Source: Propionigenium maris DSM 9537
GTDB lineage: Bacteria; Fusobacteriota; Fusobacteriia; Fusobacteriales; Fusobacteriaceae
DNA: 64,000 nt
Reading direction: 5' to 3'
Assembly: GCF_027925155.1 (NCBI RefSeq)
Contig: NZ_BSDY01000004.1
Span: 1 to 64,000, forward strand
A program made the position numbers and the translations under genes. The notes under the pieces are model-generated. The model saw only the letters and a list, made by a program, of their open reading frames with translations, was not told where the DNA came from and searched no databases. Numbering within the stretch: position 1 is the stretch's first letter; each line of letters starts with the position of its first letter. Shown one piece after another: positions 18,740-26,914 of this stretch.

Positions 18740-20086
18740 TTAAAATTTCTTTGTCAGTGAAATTCCACCTGTTATGTAGTCCTTCTTATAAGTTACATTT
18801 TCATATGCAGCTGATCCCTCACCCTTAGCTGAGTCGTACCAGTAATTAGCTATCGATACCGTCCACATAGTTGTAGGATTTTGCATATACTTGAATCCTG
18901 TTCCCAGCATAAATGAATTCAATGCAAACTCAGAATCATTGTAGGAATCTCTGTTAGCGCCAGTATCTGCATAGTTAGCTCCCACTAGCCAAGCCCACTT
19001 GTTGTTCAGCCAGTATTCAGACCCCACAGCTACCTCCCATCCATTGTCATAGGTTCTGTTCCCCTTATACTCCCTGTCCATATCGGCGTCTTTATTAAAG
19101 TAGTAGTTTGCTGAAGTATACACAGCCCACATGTCGGTTACCCTATACTGGGTTCCCACAGCTAGGATAGCTGGTAGATCTCTTCTAGATTTATTAAAAT
19201 ACTCTGGATACAGATTCTCTAGGATTCCACCATTGATTCCTCCAGCTCCCCAATCTTTATCCATGGACTTACTGTCTGTTCTAAAGTCCATCTTCACCCT
19301 TGTATCATACCTCATTCCAATATTCAACTTCTCTGTGGCAGCATAGTTTAGACCAAACTGACCACCATATCCCCAGGCATGTCTCTCCCCCTCCATCCAA
19401 TCGGATATTGGTACATTTACTTGAATATCATCCCTTCCAGGAATTGGGTTTGGAATTCTTCCATCAATAGTTCCTTCTGCTCTTACATCTAAGTTTCTCT
19501 GACCGTGGATTACTCTACCAGCTGCTGATAGAGATAGTTTTTCTGTTACAAACCAGGCTCTTCCTAGAGTAGCCTGGATATAGGTGTTCGATCCCTCTGC
19601 CCAGTTTTCCCTTACTTCCGAGTCTGGACCTACAGTTATTCCTGCACCTGGAATACCTGCTCCTTCTATAAGACCAGGTATCTGACCGATCGTAGGTACC
19701 CCGTTCTTATACTCCATCTCAGCTCCGCCAGCTAGCCCTCCAAAGGTGAAGTACCATGCTCTTTCATCGGTTTTATCCACAAACATTATATTTGGAATTA
19801 CATCAAAGGAATCAGCCTCATAGGTCTTCCCATCATTTTTCTGTTTCTGTTTCCCGTAAGCTCCCTGTGCCCCTACCTGGAAATATCTTCCATTTTCCAG
19901 TTGCATAAGCCCTGCTGGGTTGTAGTATGCCGATGTCCCCGGATTAATTGCTCCATTTTGTGCAGGATTTGCTGTGTACTCTGGCGTGTAGTGTTGGATA
20001 TGATCTACAGATGCTCCATATCCTACATTTCCCAGTGCCAATATAAGAGCTCCAATCCCTAATCTCTTTAACTTCATCTTTCTCAT
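18740..20086 (-). CDS. FadL/OMPP1/TodX-family outer-membrane porin
   Basis: A 448-residue outer-membrane protein with an N-terminal signal peptide ending near GYGAS. The mature N-terminus forms the FadL plug (YTANPAQNGAINPGTSAYYNPAG, where NPAG is the family signature). Many amphipathic beta strands follow, with the conserved WAVYTSANYYFNKDA region and a terminal Phe (SLTKKF). FadL proteins let hydrophobic compounds such as long-chain fatty acids or aromatics enter the cell. It is a close paralogue of the product of 20302-21747. The start has AAGGGAG just upstream. Confidence 0.9.
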   Translation of the reverse strand: MRKMKLKRLGIGALILALGNVGYGASVDHIQHYTPEYTANPAQNGAINPGTSAYYNPAGLMQLENGRYFQVGAQGAYGKQKQKNDGKTYEADSFDVIPNIMFVDKTDERAWYFTFGGLAGGAEMEYKNGVPTIGQIPGLIEGAGIPGAGITVGPDSEVRENWAEGSNTYIQATLGRAWFVTEKLSLSAAGRVIHGQRNLDVRAEGTIDGRIPNPIPGRDDIQVNVPISDWMEGERHAWGYGGQFGLNYAATEKLNIGMRYDTRVKMDFRTDSKSMDKDWGAGGINGGILENLYPEYFNKSRRDLPAILAVGTQYRVTDMWAVYTSANYYFNKDADMDREYKGNRTYDNGWEVAVGSEYWLNNKWAWLVGANYADTGANRDSYNDSEFALNSFMLGTGFKYMQNPTTMWTVSIANYWYDSAKGEGSAAYENVTYKKDYITGGISLTKKF

Positions 20087-20110
20087 TTTCTCCCTTAATA
20101 CCTAAAATAA

Positions 20111-20138
20111 ATTACATATGTTACAATACCGATGTAAC
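20111..20138 (-). promoter_or_regulatory. Candidate TetR-type operator upstream of the first FadL gene
   Basis: Plus-strand reading AAATTACATATG followed by the inverted repeat GTTACA-N7-TGTAAC (20120-20138). The AAATTACA core is the same as in the motifs at 18613 and 21781. A clear -35/-10 pair is not assigned here. Confidence 0.4.
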
Positions 20139-20283
20139 TTATCACTTTTTTGTAATTTTATCAATATATATTTAGGGTTTTAAGTAAACATTAAGGTGAG
20201 TGTTTTCAATTATATTTACTGAGAATACCTTAAATAATTCAGGCTATTTGGTCCTTTGCTGTGTATTTCTATCACAATAAAAA

Positions 20284-20303
20284 AGGAAGGCTTTCGCCCT
20301 CCT
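20284..20303 (-). terminator. Terminator of the second FadL gene
   Basis: An 8-bp stem with one mismatch (AGGAAGGC/GCCCTCCT, loop TTTC); the minus strand continues as TTTTTATTGTG. The stop codon of the porin abuts it. Confidence 0.65.
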
Positions 20304-21747
20304 AGTTAAATCTCTTTGTTAAAGATACTCCAACAGCTGTTATCTGCTTATCATATCTTGCATTGTCCATTCCGTATTCCTTGCTATAGTGAGTTCCGTC
20401 TGCTGAATCATACCAGTAGTGACTTACTGCTACTACCCACTCAGTATTCTCATCCTGTCTGTACTTTATACCTGTTCCCAGCATAAATGAATCCAGTGCA
20501 TACTCGATATCTGAATATGTTTCTTCATCTGCTCCAGTTACAGCATAGTTAGCTCCTAGCATCCAAGCTATCTTTGAGCTTACCCAGTACTCCGATCCAA
20601 GGGATACCTCCCAACCATTGTCGTACTCTCCGTGAGTATAATCATCGTCCATCTTAGCATCCTTGTTGAAGTAGTAGTTACCTCCTGCAAATGTTGTCCA
20701 CCTGTCTGTAACTTTATATGAAGCTCCCAGCGCTAGGATAGCTGGAAGATCTCTTCTGCTCTTTACACCATCTGCATACTGACCATAGATACTAGAGAAA
20801 CCTATCTTCATAGGATCCTGTCCAGGTACTGGTATCTCTACCTGCTTCTCACTTGCATCTGCTTCAAAGTTCATATTTATTTTAGTGTCATATCTCATTC
20901 CCAGGTTTAGTCTCTCTGTGGCTCTGTAGTTCAGACCAAATACTCCACCATATCCCCAGGCTGTTCTCTCTGAGTCTATATTTGCTTCAAGCGGAGATCC
21001 TGCTAGCTCTCCCTTGATGTCACCCTTCAGTTCTCTAGATCCGTACACCACTCTACCTGCTGCTGACATAGATAGCTTTTCCGTCAGGAACCATGCTCTT
21101 CCCAGTGTAGACTGAATATACTTATTGGATCCCTCTGCATATTGATCCGTTACATTTGTATTATCAGATGCATTTTTTCCAATTGCATCAATTGTTGCTT
21201 TATTGTCACTAACAGCCTTAAGCCCTGCTAAATTAGCTTGAGCATCTGTAGCTCCCTGATCCTTAGCTGCATTAAATCCACCTTGATAGAATTTTGCTGT
21301 TGCTGCTGCTGAAGCTGCTGCCCCTACTCCAGGCTTTAATTGATCCTCTATTAATGCTACTCCTGCTACTCCATCCTTATACTCTAGCTCTCCACCACCA
21401 GCTAGCCCTCCAAAGGTCCAGTACCAGGCTCTGTTATCATTCTTGTGAACGACTGAAATATTTGGAATTACATCCATCAGATCTGAATCGTATGTCTCCC
21501 CGTCATACTTCATCTCTTCCTTACCCATAGCTGCCTGAGCTCCTACCTGGAAGTAAGTTCCATTTTCTATATGCATCAGACCTGCTGGGTTATAGTAAGC
21601 TGATGTACCGGCATTTATCGCCCCTTGCTGTGCCGGGTTTGCATTATACTCTGGGGTATAGTTCTGTATATGATCTATCGATGCTCCATATGCTGCTCCA
21701 CCAAGCACAAGCATCAGTGCCCCTAAACTAATCTTTTTCAAACTCAT
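20302..21747 (-). CDS. FadL/OMPP1/TodX-family outer-membrane porin with Ala-rich insert
   Basis: A 481-residue paralogue of the 18740 porin with the same signal peptide layout, plug motif (SAYYNPAG) and terminal aromatic residue region (SLTKRFN). The difference is an insert at residues about 130-200, rich in Ala, Asp and Asn (GVGAAASAAATAKF, then KDQGATDAQANLAG), replacing a shorter Gly/Pro loop in its paralogue. That position lies between two early strands and is likely an extracellular loop. The two porins probably differ in substrate or surface exposure. Confidence 0.9.
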   Translation of the reverse strand: MSLKKISLGALMLVLGGAAYGASIDHIQNYTPEYNANPAQQGAINAGTSAYYNPAGLMHIENGTYFQVGAQAAMGKEEMKYDGETYDSDLMDVIPNISVVHKNDNRAWYWTFGGLAGGGELEYKDGVAGVALIEDQLKPGVGAAASAAATAKFYQGGFNAAKDQGATDAQANLAGLKAVSDNKATIDAIGKNASDNTNVTDQYAEGSNKYIQSTLGRAWFLTEKLSMSAAGRVVYGSRELKGDIKGELAGSPLEANIDSERTAWGYGGVFGLNYRATERLNLGMRYDTKINMNFEADASEKQVEIPVPGQDPMKIGFSSIYGQYADGVKSRRDLPAILALGASYKVTDRWTTFAGGNYYFNKDAKMDDDYTHGEYDNGWEVSLGSEYWVSSKIAWMLGANYAVTGADEETYSDIEYALDSFMLGTGIKYRQDENTEWVVAVSHYWYDSADGTHYSKEYGMDNARYDKQITAVGVSLTKRFN

Positions 21748-21780
21748 CTCTCTCAGTTATCTCCTTATTGTACAAAAAAT

Positions 21781-21818
21781 AAAATTACACTTATAATATC
21801 ACCCGTGTAATATAACAA
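21781..21818 (-). promoter_or_regulatory. Promoter and candidate operator of the second FadL gene
   Basis: Plus-strand AAAATTACACTTATAATATCAC (21781-21802) nearly repeats the TetR promoter motif. ATTACAC (21784-21790) and GTGTAAT (21805-21811) form an inverted repeat. On the minus strand a weak TTGTTA (21813-21818) and TTATAA (21791-21796), 16 nt apart, could be the promoter, so the repeat would cover the polymerase site. Confidence 0.5.
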
Positions 21819-22070
21819 TTGTTTTTTAAAATTAAATTAAAAAAAAATTAAAAACTTTTAATAATTTAAGGTTGGAGAACCCTTGTTTTCGATCCCATCT
21901 AATCTATACCAATGGTATTAGATACTAGAGCTCCTCTGTCCAATCTGCCTTCTATTTAAGATTTTCTTAAAATAAAGTTAAATAGTGTAGCATAAACTAT
22001 AGTTTTAAACATCTTTTGAACAAGGGTTTATTAATAACCATAAAATAACACCCTTCAAAAAGACAAAAAA
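21819..22070. other. AT-rich spacer with a distant inverted repeat
   Basis: No gene seen. A 10-bp perfect inverted repeat AACCCTTGTT (21878-21887) and AACAAGGGTT (22019-22028) encloses about 130 bp. A short palindrome ATACCAATGGTAT lies within. No coding potential or transposase remnant is visible. Confidence 0.3.
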
Positions 22071-22092
22071 AGGGATGTTTGATAACATCCCT
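22071..22092 (-). terminator. Terminator of folA
   Basis: A 9-bp stem AGGGATGTT/AACATCCCT with a 4-nt loop, followed on the minus strand by seven T residues. Confidence 0.88.
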
Positions 22093-22140
22093 CCTTCCTT
22101 GTGAGAAAATTCTGTAATTTTATTTTTCTTATTCAAGACA

Positions 22141-22605
22141 CTAGGCCCTTACATACTTAACAAAGTCAAAGTTTTCATAGCTTTCAGTGACCTCAGTCCT
22201 CCACTTATTCAGGTCCACTTCTGGAAAATAGGTATCTCCCTCATAGCTTCCCTTAATATGTGAGATATACATGGTATCCACAAGGGATAGCACCTCATTG
22301 TAGATAGCTCCTCCCCCTATAAAGAAGATCTCCTTGTGAAATACGCTGGCCTTTCTTAGAGCATCCTCTATACTGTTAAATATAAAGACTCCCTCTGCAT
22401 TATAACTCTTATTTCTAGTCACCACCATATTTATCCTGTTGGGCAGGGGCTTTCCTATACTCTCATAGGTTTTTCTTCCCATTATTACAATGTTTCCACT
22501 TGTAAGCTCCTTAAACTTTTTCAGATCCTCGGGAATCCTCCAGGGAAGATCTCCCCCATTACCTATAAGTCTGTTGTCGTCGTAGGCTACAATTAAATTA
22601 ATAAT
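22141..22605 (-). CDS. folA: Dihydrofolate reductase with an apparent AUU start
   Basis: DHFR reduces dihydrofolate to tetrahydrofolate with NADPH. Read from an ATT codon at 22605, the 154 codons give a complete DHFR: the strand INLIVAYDDNRLIG, the substrate motif GDLPWRIPEDLKKF, then MGRKTYESIGKPLPNR and FFIGGGAIYNEV. The first ATG lies at about residue 42, past the catalytic region, and no in-frame ATG, GTG or TTG precedes it. GGAGGGAGGGA lies 5 nt before ATT. The gene overlaps the hydG stop codon (ATTATTAA), suggesting coupling. Start could also be ATT at 22602. Confidence 0.85.
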   Translation of the reverse strand: MINLIVAYDDNRLIGNGGDLPWRIPEDLKKFKELTSGNIVIMGRKTYESIGKPLPNRINMVVTRNKSYNAEGVFIFNSIEDALRKASVFHKEIFFIGGGAIYNEVLSLVDTMYISHIKGSYEGDTYFPEVDLNKWRTEVTESYENFDFVKYVRA

Positions 22606-24016
22606 ATAGATCCCTCCCTCCAGATCTAATCTTATCCAGCTTCTCTCTAAGGGTAGATTTTACATTTTCCGTAAGGTCACTTGACTCTACCTCTCTGAGG
22701 ATGAGACCATATCCTACTTCCTTGGTTTCCTCGCTTGCATAGTCCTCCAGGTACTCAGCCAGGGTAAGTACAGCATTTGGAGTACAGTAGTGGTGGATAA
22801 ATCCAGGCTTACTGAATTCCATAAAGTGCTCTCCAGTACGCCCTAGTCTGTAACAGGCTGTACAGAAGGAAGGGGTAAAGCCGTTGGCCATTAGCTCCCT
22901 CATTACCTCATCTAGGGATCTGCTGTCCCCTATCTTAAACTGCTCCTTCTCAAGCTCCTGCTTCTCCTCCTTGGCCTTCTTACTGTATGCCTGAAGTTCG
23001 ATCTGAGTTCCTGCATCTATCTGAGATACACCCAGCTCCATACACTCCCTACGAAGCTCTGGATTTTCTCTTGCAGTTAGAATTAGCCCTGTGTATGGTA
23101 CAGCCAGACGAAGGATAGCTATAATTCTCTTTAGCTCCATATCTCCTACCAGGTATTCAGGATCTCTCACTGCTCCTGTAGCTTCATTCAGTCTAGGGAA
23201 GGAGATCGTATGAGGCCCCACTCCAAACTCGGTCTCTAAGTGCTTTACATGCTGCATAAGCCCCATTACCTCAAACTTCCACTTATATAGACCAAAGAGG
23301 GCACCTATTCCCACATCATCAAGTCCCGCTCTCATAGCCCTTGTAAGACCAAAGAGCCTCCACTTAAAGTTGGATTTCTCTCCCCTTGGATGAACCCTTT
23401 TATAGGTTTCCTCGTGGTATGTCTCCTGGAAGATCTGATAGGTTCCTATCTCAGCTTCCTTTACAATTCTGTACTCCTCCTCAGCAAGGGGGGAGGCATT
23501 TATATTCACCCTTCTTATCTCTCCATTCCCCTTCTTTATGGAGTAAGCCTTTTTCACTGTATCTCTTATATACTCTGGAGTATAGTCTGGGTGAGTTCCA
23601 TATACCATTATAAGTCTCTTGTGTCCCTCATCTACAAGAGCCTCTACTTCACAGCTAAGCTCCTCCATATTCAGAGTCTTTCTTCCTATCTGGTTATCCA
23701 CCTTAAATCCACAGTAGGTACATGAGTTTGTACACTTATTTCCAAGGTATAGAGGTGCAAATAGTACCACCCTGTTACCGTAGACCCTCTTCTTTATAGA
23801 GCTAGCCAGATTAAATATCTCCTCTACCCTTTCCTGCTCCTCGGAATTTAGCAGTATAGCCACATCCTCCAGGGAAAGCTCCTTCTGCTCTGCAGCCTTG
23901 GCCATAACCTTGTCAAACTCATCCCTGCTGGGATTCTTCGTTGCTTCCAGGACCTTTTCAGTCATCTCCCCATCTATAAAACTTTTTTCCTCTACCTCAT
24001 CCTTCCAAGTTAACAT
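22598..24016 (-). CDS. hydG: [FeFe]-hydrogenase maturase HydG (radical SAM tyrosine lyase)
   Basis: HydG splits tyrosine to make the CO and CN ligands of the hydrogenase H-cluster. The 472-residue protein has the radical SAM cluster motif at Cys95, Cys99 and Cys102 (CTNSCTYC), and the C-terminal cluster motif CTAC followed 22 residues later by Cys in HHYC, which holds the dangler-iron [5Fe-5S] cluster. Both clusters are intact. It follows the TM1266 regulator but is separated from it by a terminator with an alternative hairpin, and it overlaps folA downstream. hydE is not in the window. Confidence 0.95.
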   Translation of the reverse strand: MLTWKDEVEEKSFIDGEMTEKVLEATKNPSRDEFDKVMAKAAEQKELSLEDVAILLNSEEQERVEEIFNLASSIKKRVYGNRVVLFAPLYLGNKCTNSCTYCGFKVDNQIGRKTLNMEELSCEVEALVDEGHKRLIMVYGTHPDYTPEYIRDTVKKAYSIKKGNGEIRRVNINASPLAEEEYRIVKEAEIGTYQIFQETYHEETYKRVHPRGEKSNFKWRLFGLTRAMRAGLDDVGIGALFGLYKWKFEVMGLMQHVKHLETEFGVGPHTISFPRLNEATGAVRDPEYLVGDMELKRIIAILRLAVPYTGLILTARENPELRRECMELGVSQIDAGTQIELQAYSKKAKEEKQELEKEQFKIGDSRSLDEVMRELMANGFTPSFCTACYRLGRTGEHFMEFSKPGFIHHYCTPNAVLTLAEYLEDYASEETKEVGYGLILREVESSDLTENVKSTLREKLDKIRSGGRDLYY

Positions 24017-24062
24017 CGCCTCTACCCCCTACTTTAATATATAGCTATAAATTTTAATAAAA

Positions 24063-24147
24063 AAATCTCCCTGACGGGAGATTTTAAATAGTTATCCCTT
24101 TAATTTTAGGTACTCTAAAATAGGGGTAGCTGCTATTTAAATCTCCC
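24063..24147 (-). promoter_or_regulatory. Candidate attenuator between the TM1266 regulator and hydG
   Basis: Three segments read in minus-strand order: a (24147-24134, GGGAGATTTAAATA), b (24090-24076, TATTTAAAATCTCCC) and c (24071-24063, GGGAGATTT followed by Ts). b with c makes a 9-bp terminator with TGAC loop and a U-tract. a with b makes a 14-bp stem with one bulged A, which would prevent the terminator. The ligand or trigger is not evident. Confidence 0.6.
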
Positions 24148-24179
24148 TTCCGCTCAGGTTCCCCCTTACAGTCAGGTAT

Positions 24180-24419
24180 CTATTTTTTCATTGCTGTCTT
24201 TACCGATATTCCCTTTAGGTTACCAATCTTACCTGAAAGAGCTCCTATCTTGTCGGTATCACCATCCAAGATCAGAACTATAACCGATAAGCCCCGCTCC
24301 CTATAAGGAATTCCCATCCTTGAAACTATTATATCTGAATACTCCATGAGTATTTCATTTGCCTTTATTATACTCTCCCTCTCATCTATAAAGATGGACA
24401 TGGTAGCTACTCTGCTCAT
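24180..24419 (-). CDS. TM1266-type iron-only hydrogenase system putative regulator
   Basis: A 79-residue ferredoxin-like (ACT-like) small protein. It has the strand TMSIFIDERESIIKANEILMEYSDIIVSRMGIP, then GLSVIVLILDGDTDKIGALSGKIGNLKGISVKT, which is the pattern of the TM1266 family (NikR C-terminal-like), genetically linked to hydE/hydF/hydG. Its function is presumed regulatory because of that linkage. It lies 3 nt downstream of trmL and upstream of hydG. Confidence 0.85.
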   Translation of the reverse strand: MSRVATMSIFIDERESIIKANEILMEYSDIIVSRMGIPYRERGLSVIVLILDGDTDKIGALSGKIGNLKGISVKTAMKK

Positions 24420-24422
24420 AGA

Positions 24423-24887
24423 TTACTCACCCTCTGCAAAGGGAAAGTCATTCTGCCTCATAGCCTCATATAATATTATTGCCGCCGAGTTAGAAAGGTT
24501 TAACGATCTTCCCATCTTTATCATTGGAATAGTTATACAGTTCTCCTTATTGGCCTCCAGCATCTCCTCTGGGATCCCTCTGGATTCAGGTCCAAACATG
24601 ATGAAGTCATTCTTTCCATACTCCACATCTGTATATCTCTGCTTTGTTTTTGTAGTGGCCATAAAGAACTTTGATTCTGGATAAGCTGCCACAAGCTCCT
24701 CAAAACTCTCCCAGATATGAACCTCTACCTTATCCCAGTAGTCCAGTCCCGCTCTCTTTATCTGTTTCTCATCCAGGGAAAACCCCAGTGGTTTTACAAG
24801 GTGAAGGGGCGTATTTGTAAGAACACAGCTTCTCCCTATATTTCCCGTATTATATGGTATCTCAGGATTAAATAATACTATATTCAT
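24423..24887 (-). CDS. trmL: tRNA (cytidine/uridine-34 2'-O)-methyltransferase TrmL
   Basis: A SPOUT methyltransferase that 2'-O-methylates the wobble base of certain leucine tRNAs. The 154 residues show the family order: IVLFNPEIPYNTGNIGRSC at the start, the middle FMFGPESRGIP (cofactor knot) near residue 100, and IPMIKMGRSLNLSNSAAIILYEA near the end. Length and motifs match TrmL and not the longer TrmH/RlmB. It is expressed in a leftward group with a histidine kinase upstream. Confidence 0.93.
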   Translation of the reverse strand: MNIVLFNPEIPYNTGNIGRSCVLTNTPLHLVKPLGFSLDEKQIKRAGLDYWDKVEVHIWESFEELVAAYPESKFFMATTKTKQRYTDVEYGKNDFIMFGPESRGIPEEMLEANKENCITIPMIKMGRSLNLSNSAAIILYEAMRQNDFPFAEGE

Positions 24888-24897
24888 CCTCTTCCTC

Positions 24898-26169
24898 CTA
24901 AGCTTCTATTATTATTCTCGTATACTGCCCCTCTGCCGACTCCGCTGTAACACTTCCGCCATTCTTCTTCAGGGCTTCCTTTACTATGGTGAGGCCTAGG
25001 CCCGTTCCATTTATCTTTGTGGTAAAGAAGGGATCAAATACCTTCTCTACATTTCTCTCCTTTATGCCGCAGCCATTGTCCTCTATAGTGAGTTTACCTC
25101 CACTGTCTTCCAACTTTATGAGAATATACTTATTTTCCTTGCTGTAATCTACATTTTCAATGGCATTTTTTAATATATATCCAATGAGACGTCCAAACCT
25201 CTCCCTGTTCCCCTCCTTGCTCCAGGATTCATCTCCTACAAAGATTACCTGAATCTGAAGAAGTTCCAGGTTGCTTCTAAACTTCTCCACCTCCTGCCTG
25301 AGGATCTCCATAACATTAAAGGTAGTTTTTTCCAGAACTCTCTCCTTCAGGCCGGCATACTCACTTACCTCCTGAGACATATCCACTATCCTGTTGGCTT
25401 CCTTTATGATGTTGTCCAGATACTCCCCCACCTTTGCAGGATCATGAAGCTTATTTTTTGCAAGGGAAGCCAGCCCCTTTATCACCGATATGGGAGTTTT
25501 AAACTCGTGAACTATGGAGTTGGCAAAGTGCCCTATGGTCTTCAGTCTCTCATTTTCCATCTCATTTATCTCCAGCTTTCTGTTGTAGAGATACATGGAA
25601 AGGTTATACTTAAAGAGATCTATTATCTCCTTTTCCTTACGTTCAAACCTTATGAACTTTCTGTTACCCGCTAAGATAATTATACCGTATTTCTTCTTCC
25701 CATAGCAAATAGGAATTACAGTATAGTTTTGCAGCCTGTTTAAGAACTCATAGGGAGTATGAAACTCACCCTTCTTTATGCTGTACCTTGGCTGGTTTGT
25801 AGTAAGCACCTCATTTAAAAAACCAACCCTCTCTATATCCATCCTTTCCTGTGCCAGAGTATAGATCCTCTCCAGCTTGGAATCGCTTATCCTTCTTAGA
25901 TCAAAGTAGCCCTCCTTGTAGGTAAGGCTCTTCTCTGTGCTGTCATAGCTGAAGTAGTAGCTCTCCACATACCCAAGATCCAGTTTAGTGGTAAGAAGGA
26001 GCAGAAGACAGAAGATAGCTCTCTCCTCATTCTTTTCCCTGTAGATCACCGACACCATCTTATCCATGGATTCCAGCTCTTCCAGCATATGGGATATCCC
26101 CTTTTCATCGTCCTTTAACTTTTTTACAAGAAATTCTCTGTCAAGCTTTTCATGCTCACCCTTTAACAT
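24898..26169 (-). CDS. Soluble sensor histidine kinase
   Basis: A 423-residue histidine kinase without membrane segments. The first about 190 residues probably form a GAF-like sensor domain. The H-box lies near residue 220 (FANSIVHEFKTPISVIKG, phospho-acceptor His). The ATPase domain has the N-box (LKNAIENV near 335), G1 (IEDNGCGI near 358) and G2 (GTGLGL near 390). No response regulator is adjacent, so its partner must be elsewhere. It sits between ruvC and trmL. The signal sensed is unknown. Confidence 0.88.
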   Translation of the reverse strand: MLKGEHEKLDREFLVKKLKDDEKGISHMLEELESMDKMVSVIYREKNEERAIFCLLLLLTTKLDLGYVESYYFSYDSTEKSLTYKEGYFDLRRISDSKLERIYTLAQERMDIERVGFLNEVLTTNQPRYSIKKGEFHTPYEFLNRLQNYTVIPICYGKKKYGIIILAGNRKFIRFERKEKEIIDLFKYNLSMYLYNRKLEINEMENERLKTIGHFANSIVHEFKTPISVIKGLASLAKNKLHDPAKVGEYLDNIIKEANRIVDMSQEVSEYAGLKERVLEKTTFNVMEILRQEVEKFRSNLELLQIQVIFVGDESWSKEGNRERFGRLIGYILKNAIENVDYSKENKYILIKLEDSGGKLTIEDNGCGIKERNVEKVFDPFFTTKINGTGLGLTIVKEALKKNGGSVTAESAEGQYTRIIIEA

Positions 26170-26199
26170 AGCCCACTCTCTCTTCCTAAACTATAAAAG

Positions 26200-26772
26200 T
26201 TATTTTAGTTGTAGTAATTCTCTGTACTCCTTTGCTGACAGTCTTCCTTTTTTTACACTACTCTCCGGTATCTTTTCAACTTTCTGCAGGCTGTAGCTGC
26301 TGGAATTTAATGCATTTATATGAGTTACTGCTATGGCCAGAGCATCTGCTGCATCATCTGGTTTTGGGATCTCCTTCAATTTAAGTACCTTCTGTACCAT
26401 AAGCTGTACCTGTTTCTTTTCAGCCTTTCCATACCCTGTAATACCCATCTTAACCTGAAGAGGGGTATAGTCAGCTAGGGGGATATCCTTCCTTACTCCC
26501 TCTAATAGTATTACTCCCCTTGCCTGACCTACACTTATTACTGTTTTATTGTTTTTAAAATAAAAAAGCTCCTCTACAGCCATGTGATCTGGCTTGTATT
26601 TTTCAAGGAGGCTGCTCATATCCTCACTTATCTTCAGGAGCCTTTTGGGCATAGGTAGATCCTTGTGAGTATATATACACCCATAGTCCACTACCTCGTA
26701 TCTATTATCTTTAAAATCTATAATTCCATAACCCACTATTGCTGTCCCCGGGTCAATTCCAATCACTCTCAA
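26200..26772 (-). CDS. ruvC: Holliday junction endonuclease RuvC
   Basis: RuvC resolves Holliday junctions with RuvAB. The 190-residue protein has the acidic catalytic residues in context: Asp7 in GIDPGTAIVGYGI, Glu in AVEELFYFKN near residue 67, and the DDAADALAIA motif near 140. The TPLQVKMGITGYGKAEK segment is also typical. A C-terminal tail of about 30 residues (SVKKGRLSAKEYRELLQLK) is slightly longer than in E. coli. ruvA and ruvB are not in the window. Confidence 0.95.
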   Translation of the reverse strand: MRVIGIDPGTAIVGYGIIDFKDNRYEVVDYGCIYTHKDLPMPKRLLKISEDMSSLLEKYKPDHMAVEELFYFKNNKTVISVGQARGVILLEGVRKDIPLADYTPLQVKMGITGYGKAEKKQVQLMVQKVLKLKEIPKPDDAADALAIAVTHINALNSSSYSLQKVEKIPESSVKKGRLSAKEYRELLQLK

Positions 26773-26869
26773 GTATATTCACCTCTCAATTTTAAGTTTA
26801 ACACAATTCAAAAAAAAATTCTATAAAAAAGGATTTTCCAAGGGGAATAGTATATTACTGTAGGAATAA

Positions 26870-26914
26870 ATGTTGAGTGGAAGGAGGAGCCGGTCAGGCT
26901 GTTTTAATCTATGA
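26870..26914 (+). CDS. 14-codon upstream ORF coupled to the sigma factor gene
   Basis: ATG at 26870 is preceded by TAGGAATAA. It encodes [14 protein letters not shown] and stops at TGA 26912, overlapping the sigma ATG (26911) as ATGA. The sigma gene's own closest strong ribosome site, AAGGAGG (26881-26887), lies inside this ORF and 23 nt from its ATG. Translation of the leader may therefore deliver ribosomes to the sigma start. Confidence 0.5.
   Translation: MLSGRRSRSGCFNL

Noticed and set aside
21878..22028. Miniature transposable element bounded by the 10-bp inverted repeat
   Set aside because: The inverted repeat is short, no target-site duplication is visible and no second copy was seen in the window.
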